Part shown: piece by piece, positions 55,136 through 64,000 of the stretch
Layout of the letters: every line of letters starts with the position of its first letter
Position numbering within the stretch: position 1 is the stretch's first letter
Assembly: GCA_900095095.1 (NCBI GenBank)
Contig: FMBT01000290.1
Coordinates: 868,001 to 932,000, forward strand
DNA: 64,000 bases
Reading direction: 5' to 3'
DNA from: Fragilariopsis cylindrus CCMP1102
Taxonomy: Eukaryota > Bacillariophyta > Bacillariophyceae > Bacillariales > Bacillariaceae
Position numbers and translations under genes: made by a program
Notes under the pieces: generated by a model
Told to the model about the DNA's origin: nothing
Databases searched by the model: none
What the model saw: the letters and a program-made list of their open reading frames with translations, nothing else

Positions 55136-56061
55136 TGTATTTGACAGTGTTGTTCCGTGCTTTCTGATGAGATCGAATCTCCTTGGACTGGTAGAATGTT
55201 GTACGTCTATTCCACTGCTGCTCTAGATTTTGGTACTACTTCACAATCTTGCCGTATGCATGCGAAGTTGCAGTCTGCATAACGTCGATCAGCTTGCTAT
55301 CAGTAGTATGCTTAATGATGTATGTATTAACACTTCTATTCGGTATGCTATTACGATGTTGTCTACTGTTGGGACAGGTGACAGAATCAAAATATTGTTA
55401 CTGTAAAGTCAAACCATTCAACTCATCGGTAGGGGATGTAGTTTTTTTTAAAGATGTGTTATCCTTCGGTCATGCAGGATGATATTAATTATTGTGAGTA
55501 CTTACTAGTACGGTACAGTATGTGCTTTTTCTATGATTTTGCACGTGCTTTTTAAGGAAGAACAATTGTTCTGTTCGGTATGCTGCCATTTATTGTTATG
55601 TGCATTTTTAGGGAAAAGATTTCGGCATAGTTTGTGCGTTCTAAAAACCGAAATTAAATTAGATCGTCAATGTTATCAAAATATTGTACCGGTAATATCC
55701 ATGAAAAAATGATTGATGTATGAAATGTTTGATAATAGAAAATATTGAGAACTAATACAACACATTCTACTCGCAAATTGCATAGATGCAACGGATAAGA
55801 ACAGCAAACATTATTACAAATTTGAAAAGTAAGATGGTTGGAGCAGCATAAAATACATACTACATAACAAAAGATAATAGCGGTAGGAAAGGATCAAAAA
55901 AGGTAAATAGACTATTACCTCTAGCTATTCATAGCTTTAGTGTGAAGAAAAATGTAAATGTACGTGTACAATTATGCAATATTTCATTGAACCCTGGAAG
56001 TGTGTATGTGTGTGTGTGTGTGTGTGTGTACACTTTCATATCTTCTTTCCCCTTGATTATC
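55136..56061. other. Intergenic region with GT repeat
   Basis: Upstream region of the 7TM gene, with a (GT)n tract at 56005-56028 near the end of the next gene. No other feature recognised. Confidence 0.5.
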
Positions 56062-58206
56062 CTACCAAGCATCATCATTTTCACTATTCCCATAATAGCG
56101 ATAATAATGATATTGGTGTTGTTGTTGTTTATTTCGATTGCTTTTAGTAGTTGGTATTGTTCCCCGTGGTACTCTTCTTATTGATCTTAAAATCTTCTTC
56201 GGGTGGCGTAGTAGTGCTGCTGTTACCCATTCCTGTTGGTGAACTTGCTGCTCCCATTGTCGTTGTCGTTGTCGTTGTTCATTATCATAATCACCAAAAT
56301 AATAATTATAATAATAGTAGTAGTAGTAGTGGTACTGTGGTGAAGAAGAGGAACCAACATTATTGTTATTGTTATTACTATTGAAAGATGGACGATGATT
56401 ATCGTTTTCATAATTATAGAAATCATCATTATCATCATCATCATCATTATTGATAGTATCCCCTGCAGCAACCACTCCTCCCCCTCTTCCTCCTCGTAGT
56501 TGTTGTCCTTCTCCTCTTAAACGAAGTACTTTCACTTGTACGTCTTCCTCGTCTTCGATTATTGGTGGTGGTTCAAAATAATGACCGCGATGATTATTAA
56601 CTTTATTATGGTGTGGTGGTGGTGGTGGTGGTCGACGTTTGGAATTTTTCGTTTTCTTCACTGTTGGTGGCTGTTTTTTCTCTTTTTTATTTTTATTCTT
56701 ATCCTCGTTATTGTTCTCGTCTTCTTCTCCAACTTCTATTTGATCATTATCATTATCACCATCTATTGGATCATTATCAATATCACCATAATAGTATTGA
56801 TCTTGTTCATTTGTATACCCATCAGTTGGTAAATAATCATCATCGCCCCAAGGATCTCTATCATGAGTATCAGTACGACCATCATTTTCCGACGACTGCT
56901 TCTCTTCCTCGTCCTCATTTGCATCGTTATCATTTGTTTCAATCGTAACGGTTGTTGTTGGTGTTGCTACCGGTGCTGCGGTAGTCGTCATCGTCGTCGT
57001 GATTGTTGGTTCGATAGTATCCGTTCGTGAGACGACGACGGCAGTCGGTGTGCTATCGCTGATCGTTGATGATGGTGATGTTGTCATTTTCATAGCAGCA
57101 GTGGAAGGAGACATTGATGGAACAAAATCCAAACCTGATGACTGTTGATTTTGATTTTGTTGTTGTTGATTTTGTTGTTGCATACCACCAGAGTTTAGTA
57201 TTTTGTTTATTTCTGATTGACTACTACTACCTTCTTCTTGTCCATTTCCTATTATTCCTCTACCAAGTAAAATACCTAATAGGATAGCAATTATAAACAG
57301 AGATGATATACAACATATTACTATTGTTGATAATCTTGTTCCTCTGTTATTATTACTTGTATTGACATTGTTATTGTTGCTGCAGCTATCATCATCATCA
57401 TCATCGTCATCATCATCGTCGTCGTCTCTTGTGGTTCGTGGTATTAATTCGCGAGTTCCATCATCATCATCATTATCATCATCATTTTCATTATCTCCAG
57501 CATTGACATCCCAATCTGTTGTTGTTGCACTACTTATGTGTGCACTTTTTCCTCCTCCTCCTCCAGCGCTAACAACGAAGTCATTTACGATTGCATTATT
57601 ATTATTATTGCTATCCCCTTCTGCGTCGTTTTTGACGACTTTGAATCTATCTTGCTTTTGCTGCTGCTCATCTAGTTGTTGTAACTTTTGTTGTTCAACA
57701 AGTAATTGCCGTTCAAGATAGTCAAGCGAATCACTGTAATCATTATTGTCATTAGCATTGTCATCATCGTAACTTACACCATCGTAACTACTACTACTTA
57801 CACCACCACCACTACCAACATCATCGTATAATTGCAAGTTATTATTATTATTGACGTCGACGTCGTCTTGTTCCGCTGTTGTTATTTCCCCTTCCTCTAC
57901 TATTATTCCATGATGTTCTTCTTCCTCCTCTTCCGAAATTGCATTCAAAAAAGCGCCACTGCCACTACCACTGCCACTGCCACTAATACCACTAGTAATA
58001 CCACCCTCTCTAAAATTTTCATAATAATCATATTCTTCATTATCCACAAGAATATCAATTGAGGTTGTACTAGTTGTAGTTGTCTCATTATTATTTGAAC
58101 CACTGGTAGCATTATTATTTTCGTTCTCATGTTCGATGCCGAGGTCGACGTCGATGTCACAGTCATCACCATAGTCGACACCATCATATTGTTGTATGTT
58201 AGACAT
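56062..58206 (-). CDS. Acidic low-complexity single-pass membrane protein (714 aa)
   Basis: Not recognised. The N-terminal half is very Asp/Glu/Asn/Ser-rich (repeated DDD, NNN and SG tracts). One clear membrane segment follows near residues 295-320 (TIVICCISSLFIIAILLGIL). The C-terminal half is Gln, Thr/Pro and then Lys/Pro-rich (KKEKKQPPTVKKTKN, RRPPPPPPHHNK), with a Tyr/Asn-rich end. No signal peptide; topology would be type II, or type I without a signal. Polar Thr/Pro tracts after the membrane resemble a wall-facing stem. Codon runs reflect (CAT/GAT)n and (AAT)n microsatellites. Likely a real gene because a 2.1-kb frame survives such repeats. Confidence 0.65.
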   Translation of the reverse strand: MSNIQQYDGVDYGDDCDIDVDLGIEHENENNNATSGSNNNETTTTSTTSIDILVDNEEYDYYENFREGGITSGISGSGSGSGSGAFLNAISEEEEEEHHGIIVEEGEITTAEQDDVDVNNNNNLQLYDDVGSGGGVSSSSYDGVSYDDDNANDNNDYSDSLDYLERQLLVEQQKLQQLDEQQQKQDRFKVVKNDAEGDSNNNNNAIVNDFVVSAGGGGGKSAHISSATTTDWDVNAGDNENDDDNDDDDGTRELIPRTTRDDDDDDDDDDDDDSCSNNNNVNTSNNNRGTRLSTIVICCISSLFIIAILLGILLGRGIIGNGQEEGSSSQSEINKILNSGGMQQQNQQQQNQNQQSSGLDFVPSMSPSTAAMKMTTSPSSTISDSTPTAVVVSRTDTIEPTITTTMTTTAAPVATPTTTVTIETNDNDANEDEEEKQSSENDGRTDTHDRDPWGDDDYLPTDGYTNEQDQYYYGDIDNDPIDGDNDNDQIEVGEEDENNNEDKNKNKKEKKQPPTVKKTKNSKRRPPPPPPHHNKVNNHRGHYFEPPPIIEDEEDVQVKVLRLRGEGQQLRGGRGGGVVAAGDTINNDDDDDNDDFYNYENDNHRPSFNSNNNNNNVGSSSSPQYHYYYYYYYNYYFGDYDNEQRQRQRQWEQQVHQQEWVTAALLRHPKKILRSIRRVPRGTIPTTKSNRNKQQQHQYHYYRYYGNSENDDAW

Positions 58207-58907
58207 ATTATTATTATTATTACTGTCGCTTATATCCCTCTTTTCTAAACAAAGATGAGCTACCGTAGTTGCTGTCTATGTTAGAGAAGTTTATGGGCGA
58301 TACAGTAGAACACCTTACTACAGTATGCAATTCTTATATTGTACGTGCGTACTGTATTTCGTTGCTTTGTGTAAAGAGAGGATAATTTGTCTATTTCTCG
58401 TCGGTCGCTCTTTGCTCTTTCTGTATGACAAATATATTATATTATATGATATTATAATACCGTAATATCTATCTAAGTAGATAAATGAGGTACACGAATA
58501 AAAATTAGGCGGGGTGGAATTTCTTTATGAAATTTACACGACACACTGAGGTGCGGTAGGCGCGATTCAAAATGTGAATCTTTGATACAGTAGAGTACTA
58601 TAATAGTGTACAATACGTTGGTACAGTACTGTACGTACTATGTGTACAATGATGAGTAAGGACATCATTTGCTAGTCGTCTGACGAACTACGTACGAAAG
58701 AAAGAAAAATCAAAGTCTTTGATCCGCGACTTCTTCCATCGTTAAAACGAAAAACAACTTGAGATCATAAAATAAATAATGATGTTGTGCATTAGACAAC
58801 TGTACAGAATATGCATGGCTGCATATGCACATCATCATCCATCGCATCACTTACTTGCTCCGCCTACTAGTATACACGTACTGTATAATCGCCTATAAAT
58901 CTCTATT
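58207..58907. other. Divergent intergenic region
   Basis: Shared upstream region of the acidic membrane protein (minus) and the dehydrogenase (plus). AT-rich with GTAC-containing short palindromes near 58600-58650. No element identified. Confidence 0.5.
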
Positions 58908-60017
58908 GTGATGTCATGCTTTGTTCGTCGATCGCCTCATCCTTCTGTGGCTATATTTTCATCAATACAGGAGGTATCCGAATCTCTTACTACTACCGCT
59001 ATTACTAGTAATATTTCCTTTACTATTATAAAAGATGACGCATTATCAGGATATGGTGGAACTGTGAAATTTTCTCCAGAGTCATTATCTGCTAATACGT
59101 TACAGTCATTGGCGGAAGCAGAAATATTAATATCCGAACCTGCAGTGGTGGCATCAATTATTAATCATTATGGTGAACATTGTTTCCGTAATTTGAAATG
59201 GTGTCAATCCACATATGTTGGTGTAGATCCATTATTTGATTCAAATAATCATAAACCTACAGCTAAACGTAATTGGATATTAACACGATTTGCTGGTATA
59301 TTTGGTGACCCGATTGCGGAATGGGTATTAGCACGTATTATTGAACATGAAAGATCATTTGTGGCATCACATATAGATCAACAAAATAAGGAATGGGCAG
59401 GATCACGAAATGAAGTCACACAATATCGTTACTTATCATCCTTAACTATATCTGTATTAGGTGGTTGTGGTGATATTGGTAAATGTATAATCAAAGCAGC
59501 ATCCTTTGGATTTAAAATGAAAACTGTAGCATATGGAAAGACAGATCGAAAAAAAAGTAATAATAATGATAATGATATGCTGCCGGATGGATTAGATGTA
59601 TATACACAAGATTTACAAGAAGCATTACAGATGGGGGATTACATTGTATCTGTATTACCATCGACTCCCGATACAAAAGGTTTATTAAATGATGAAACTT
59701 TATCTATAGCAAGCAAAATTAATGGTGGCAAGTCACCAGTATTTTTAAATGTTGGACGTGGTGATGTCATTACTGAACAAAGTATTATATCATCACTCGA
59801 TCGTGGATATATATCAGCAGCAATATTAGATGTTTTTGGAATTGAACCTTTACCTCGATCTAGTCCATTATGGAATAAATCGAATGTAATTATTAGTCCA
59901 CATGTGTCCGGGATAACCCAGGCTAGTGATGTACCAAAAATATTTTTTGATAACTATGAACGATATATCGCAGGGAAGGATCTTAAGTATGTCGTTGACT
60001 GGGATAAAGGATACTGA
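58908..60017 (+). CDS. D-isomer-specific 2-hydroxyacid dehydrogenase (369 aa)
   Basis: NAD(P)-dependent oxidoreductase of the D-2-hydroxyacid dehydrogenase family, close to the glyoxylate/hydroxypyruvate (GhrA) type. The Rossmann loop GGCGDIG lies at about 185-191. The catalytic triad is complete: Arg284 in NVGRGD, Glu313 in DVFGIEPLP and His332 in SPHVSG. DYIVSVLPSTPDTKGLLN and SPLWNKSNVIISPH are family hallmarks. It reduces 2-oxoacids such as glyoxylate or hydroxypyruvate, or works in reverse; the exact substrate cannot be read. The N-terminus (MMSCFVRRSPHPSVAIFSS) has no clear signal and begins directly before the first beta strand, so a cytosolic location is likely. Single exon. No neighbours with linked metabolism. 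Confidence 0.9.
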   Translation: MMSCFVRRSPHPSVAIFSSIQEVSESLTTTAITSNISFTIIKDDALSGYGGTVKFSPESLSANTLQSLAEAEILISEPAVVASIINHYGEHCFRNLKWCQSTYVGVDPLFDSNNHKPTAKRNWILTRFAGIFGDPIAEWVLARIIEHERSFVASHIDQQNKEWAGSRNEVTQYRYLSSLTISVLGGCGDIGKCIIKAASFGFKMKTVAYGKTDRKKSNNNDNDMLPDGLDVYTQDLQEALQMGDYIVSVLPSTPDTKGLLNDETLSIASKINGGKSPVFLNVGRGDVITEQSIISSLDRGYISAAILDVFGIEPLPRSSPLWNKSNVIISPHVSGITQASDVPKIFFDNYERYIAGKDLKYVVDWDKGY

Positions 60018-60312
60018 AAAACCATTCAATAGACATATAATGTAGCACATAATAATTTGAATTTGAATGAGACGTAGTTCACCAAATTGCAAGCAACACA
60101 AATTCCATACTAGTAATACAAATGCACAATCCAAATCAAATGTACTACTGTAGAAATGCGATGAAAGATCATAATGAATCGGATCGAATCGAGTCATCAA
60201 AATGCATTAACAGATCAGTCTTGTCTTCCTTCCCCCCTTTTTCACGTCTATTCACTTTTGCTTTAATCCTCCATCCTCATCCTGCCTCAAGTTGTTATTT
60301 TTGCTATTGCTG
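60018..60312. other. Convergent spacer
   Basis: Short region between the ends of the dehydrogenase and sulfotransferase genes. Nothing recognised. Confidence 0.5.
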
Positions 60313-62763
60313 TTATTCCGGATTTTGTTGTTGTTGTAGTAGTCTTATTCGCTCACGTTCACGTTCACGTTCTGGACATGGATCTATACCATATAATTTA
60401 AGATGTTTTATAAATTGTAAATTATGACCAGTCGTCGTATGATGATCACTGTTCTCACCACGATTACTATTACCACCACCAACGAATACATTATGTTTAC
60501 TATTGATAAAAAATGTAGTGATCCATTCATATGTTTGATGTCCACTTTCTAATAACCATGATCTGATGATATCAAATTCTTCATTACATATATTCATTTT
60601 TAATGTATTTCGACGTGTTTGTTCTGTTTCATTCATACCACCATTACCACCACCAGCAAGTCCAACTTGTTTACCAGGAGACTCGTTGATCATTAATGGC
60701 ATAGTAGTAACATCTTTTGTTATGTTTAAAAATTCTTGTAAACTTAATACAAATTCATTATAATACTGTTTTTGTTTTTGGTCGTTGTCTATATTAGCAT
60801 CCGTATCAGTATCTTGCGGCGTAGACGGCGGCGGCATACGCAATTGGTTAATATCATAAATAAAAATAGGATTAGGTGATATGATTGCACCACCTGTTTT
60901 TTGTATTTCTTTCCGAAGTACTTTTTGTTCCCCTTTTGTAAAATAATTCCATTCCTCTTTACTATTCATATTACTATTACTATTCTTTGTATTAGTTTTA
61001 CTACTATTATCATTGTTGGATATAGTTGTTGTTGTTGGTAATAATAAGGATGTTTTACACCATTTTACTAATGATAAATGGAATCTTGCACGTGTAAAAC
61101 ATACACCATTTAATTTACCGGAACAAAAAGTTTTATAACTATAATCTAAACTACTACTTATACTACTATTGGATGATGAATCACCTGAACCTGAACTTGC
61201 TGCTGCTAAATTAGGCATAACATATCCATTTTGTATCCGATGATTATAAAAGGATTCATACCATAATATTGGATGTCGAAGACCCACAATTAATTTGGTC
61301 GACGGATAATGTATTCGAAGTTTATTTCGTGCTCGACCATCTTCGATATCATTTGGACTTTTATATCCTCTTCTTTGTTGACCTTCTGATGTTTCTTTCA
61401 TTATATATTTTAAAATCCGTGTTGGATGATGTTTTTGTAATGACATGATTTCATACGGTACAACACTTAAATTATCATGTTTATTTAACCATCTCACTAT
61501 GGATATAGCATACAGTAAAAAAGTATATTAATACAAAATACGTGGTATTCAAATTGAGTAACAAAACAAACAGATTTTGTGTGAGAGGGCAGAGGAAGGA
61601 AGTTTTATTCTTGAATACAGTATGGATTTGATCTGATTCATTCGTTCTACTTCTGTTTTGTTTTGTTCCTGCATTCTTTGGTTTCGTTGTCATATCGTTA
61701 TGTCCTGCCTTTTGCTGCAGTCGATTTTTCTCCATTCCATTCCATTCCATTCCATTCCTTTCGATTCATTCGATTCGATTGCCATTTCCATTTCCATTTC
61801 CATTCTACTTGCAATTCAATTGATTAAAAAAACTCACTCATTGTTGTTGTACCTTTTTTACAGTATAATAGATTATACGAAGGAAAAGAAAAGAACAAGG
61901 AGTGAGAGATGAAAAACAACAAGATAAGTTTTGTTTGTCGGGTTTGTGGGTGTGCAAATGGAAGGATTTTGAATTTGATTTGATTTGATTTGATCCAGAT
62001 TCAAATTCGTTCTATTTCTGTTTTGTTCCATTTTCTACTTTCTTTGGTGGCATGTCGTGTAGTGTGTCGTGTTCCATTCGACTTTGAAAATCTACCAACG
62101 TTACTTACCACATTTTGGAAATCCTATTATAGCAAAATCTAATAAATATTGTCCAATTGTATTATTATTATTCTTGTGTGATTGTGATTGCAGTTGTAAT
62201 GAATTGGCATCACCATCCATTATTGTGTTTGCTGCATCACTTGCAATAGCAACATCCATACGACTTTTTAGTAATTTATATAAATCATTATTTGGTGGTT
62301 TTTCACCACCGGGTAAAGTATCGAATTTTATATATGGGATCGTCGGGAGTGGTATTATTGTAGTTGATGTTGTTGTATTTGCATTTGTATTTGTATTTGT
62401 CGTCTTCGTCTTCGAGATTATTGTACTGGTGACGATGGTAGCTTTAACAGAAGTGGACTTAGTATCGCTGATACTATTAATTATTCCGCTTTGAATATTA
62501 TTTTCAATACTATTATTGCTTCTTTCACTATCATTATCATTATAATTATCATCATTTTGTTGTTCTTGGATAACAATCACAAAATAAAATGGTAGTAGAC
62601 CTAAAATTGTTGCAGTAATACTAATTATAATTACAAATAATGTCAAAATACTAATGCGTCTTCGTCGCTTAGTACTTCGTTGTTGTTGTTGTTGTGGTTG
62701 TTGTTGTCCTTTTCGTCGTTCTACTACTACTAGTAGTCGTCCAAATAAAGAACTTATCATCAT
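60313..62763 (-). CDS. Golgi-type sulfotransferase with a 15-nt microexon (3 exons, 617 aa)
   Basis: Exons 62763-62109, 61852-61838 and 61496-60313 make 618 codons in phase. The type II anchor is at about 38-65 (LTLFVIIISITATILGLL). The 5'-PAPS loop GFPKC-G-TTTM-MRWLNKH is assembled from all three exons: exon 1 ends in GFPKC plus one base, the microexon gives GTTTM, and exon 3 starts at MRWLNKH. Without the microexon, the essential GTT would be missing. The 3'-phosphate motif follows as LIVGLRHPILWYESFYNHR. NEEFDIIRSWLLES and a Cys near the end (YGIDPCPE) are as in algal carbohydrate sulfotransferases. Sulfation of a polysaccharide or glycoprotein in the Golgi is inferred from the anchor. Introns (256 and 341 bp) hold CATTC and TTTCCA repeats. 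Confidence 0.82.
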
Positions 62764-63568
62764 TTACCGTATACAATATATATGTTTCCACTACCTGTCT
62801 AGGTAAATTAGATATCTCTCCTACTACCGGAATAGTACTTTCAACAAGAGCAAGGAAGGAAAGGAGATAACAGAGATTCAGTTTTGTGATGTTTTTGATA
62901 TTTTGCGTTTGTAAATCGATGATTAGGCCAAATTACAGAAGTTTTTGGTAACGATAGCGCGTCGTACATACTGTAGCTACAATGTACTAGGTCCTAGTAC
63001 TAGCTAGTAAACATACAGTAGCAGATACGCCGGTAAAAAATAAAATAAATATAACATAGGAGGAGGGGTCGTACACACACGTCTGTCACGCGTTCAGTTT
63101 GTTAATTAAGCTAACTCGATGAATGCTATGACTAACTTCCTTTACTCTTACTACTACTGAGGGCTTTTATTATAACATTATATTGAGATAAGCGAAGCAT
63201 GACTGTAATTGTTTGCATTCCAATGTTTTAACAATCTGCGAATATACAGTAGTACAGTATGATAGAGTTACATCTAGTTTTCTTCTTTTTTAGTAATAGT
63301 TCAGCTTTTTAAAGCAATTTTTTTAAATAAAGGTACGGTAGTAATACCATATACTCTATTCAGAGATAGAGCGAGTAAGGAGTATCAGATATAGATGGAA
63401 ATTGAAGATACAATAATATAACCTGTTTTTACCGTATTATAGTCCTAGTATATGATTATATGATAGTTATGGTTTGTCACGACTACATGAACAGTATAGA
63501 AGTCGTGTTTATCTGCATCTTATTACGCTTTTCTGCTCTTTTCTTTCTTCGTCACTCTCACGATGACA
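62764..63568. other. Intergenic region
   Basis: Upstream region of the sulfotransferase and downstream of the last gene. AT-rich, no feature recognised. Confidence 0.5.
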
Positions 63569-64000
63569 CTACGAACGAGACGGAGTTTCTTCACAAATAT
63601 TAATACCCAGCTGAGTAGTAAGCTTATTAGTCAAAATCGTACAAAATCCAACGGCTGTATCTAATTGGATTGGATCATCACCTGTATAACCACCAGTACT
63701 ACATTCAAGAACCTGACAACACGACCCTGCCGCAATCAAAGTAGCTTCATTCCCAAGAATGGCAATCGGAGCAAATGGGAGGGATTCACTAATTGTTTGT
63801 TCATAAAAATCTGCATCACATAATCCGGTAGGTCCGCTCTCTCCACTTGTTTCAATGGCGACAGCTAGATTAAAGACAAGTTCCACCTCACATGCACATC
63901 GGCGAGGGATTGGGATTGGCAAACTTCCACAAAGGTCGTCTTCAATAATAATAGTATCTAAACATGTATCATGAATTTCGCAGGCAGAATCAACATCGTC
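63569..64000 (-). CDS. Secreted phospholipase-A2-like protein, C-terminal part (partial)
   Basis: Open from the right edge of the window to the TAG at 63569; 143 codons visible and the N-terminus is outside. The visible start DDVDSACEIHDTCLDT has C-x-x-H-D-x-C, the arrangement of the phospholipase A2 active-site helix (catalytic His-Asp with flanking Cys). It is followed by DLCGSL, RRCACEVELVFNLAVAI, which fits the second Cys-bearing helix of that fold. Many further Cys (GLCDADF, SCCQVLEC, GFCTIL, INICEE) indicate a disulfide-rich secreted protein. The calcium loop would lie outside the window. Alternative: another Cys-rich secreted family with a chance HD pair. Family call is moderate. Confidence 0.5.
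   Translation of the reverse strand, partial: DDVDSACEIHDTCLDTIIIEDDLCGSLPIPIPRRCACEVELVFNLAVAIETSGESGPTGLCDADFYEQTISESLPFAPIAILGNEATLIAAGSCCQVLECSTGGYTGDDPIQLDTAVGFCTILTNKLTTQLGINICEETPSRS

Noticed and set aside
57362-57721. Ser/Leu-rich plus-strand frame
   Set aside because: Antisense of CAT/GAT repeats in the acidic membrane protein gene.

Overview
This is nuclear DNA of a diatom, most likely a pennate species near Fragilariopsis or Pseudo-nitzschia. That placement is an inference. It rests on AT-rich eukaryotic sequence, short GT-AG introns, genes about 1-4 kb apart on both strands, Asn/Ser/Thr/Asp-rich low-complexity proteins, secreted Cys-rich proteins with an ShK-like tail, a class C-type 7TM receptor and TPM-RING architecture. 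Nothing here identifies the species.

Layout. 0-5 kb: glutaminyl-tRNA synthetase and a four-exon secreted ShK-type protein, two of whose introns are near copies of each other. 5-9 kb: palindrome-rich repeats and a degenerate retroelement-like unit (copy A; copy B lies at 48.9-50.9 kb and a fragment at 31.4 kb). 9-11 kb: a secreted acireductone-dioxygenase-like cupin and a small membrane protein. 11.5-15.0 kb: an apparently intact piggyBac-type transposon with matching TTAA ends. 15-20 kb: a low-complexity protein and a secreted dirigent/AOC-barrel-like protein. 20.5-23.4 kb: a single protein joining a GT32-type glycosyltransferase to a sulfotransferase. 24.8-26.7 kb: a MYND-finger protein. 27.6-31.1 kb: a secreted GH2 glycosidase with an in-frame TAG. 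32.9-34.3 kb: a broken GT8 glycosyltransferase. 35.3-36.4 kb: a sulfotransferase-like membrane protein. 36.9 kb: a Lys/Ala-rich H1-like protein. 38.4-40.2 kb: an FkbM-type methyltransferase. 41.7-43.1 kb: a DUF938 methyltransferase-like protein. 43.4-44.5 kb: a bacterial-looking insert flanked by a duplicated diatom segment. 45.1-48.4 kb: a TPM-RING membrane protein. 51-64 kb: a bacterial-type solute-binding protein, a small secreted Cys-rich protein, a 7TM receptor, an acidic membrane protein, a 2-hydroxyacid dehydrogenase, a sulfotransferase with a 15-nt microexon, and the partial end of a phospholipase-A2-like protein.

Together, six genes (GT32-sulfotransferase fusion, GH2, GT8, sulfotransferase-like, FkbM methyltransferase, second sulfotransferase) carry N-terminal anchors or signal peptides and act on, or could act on, glycans. 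The window may therefore be enriched for secretory-pathway polysaccharide building and decoration. This is an inference from domain content; there is no operon-type evidence. The most unusual points are the twin introns (introner-like), the bacterial insert downstream of a duplicated diatom promoter, the glycosyltransferase-sulfotransferase fusion, and the microexon encoding part of a PAPS-binding motif.
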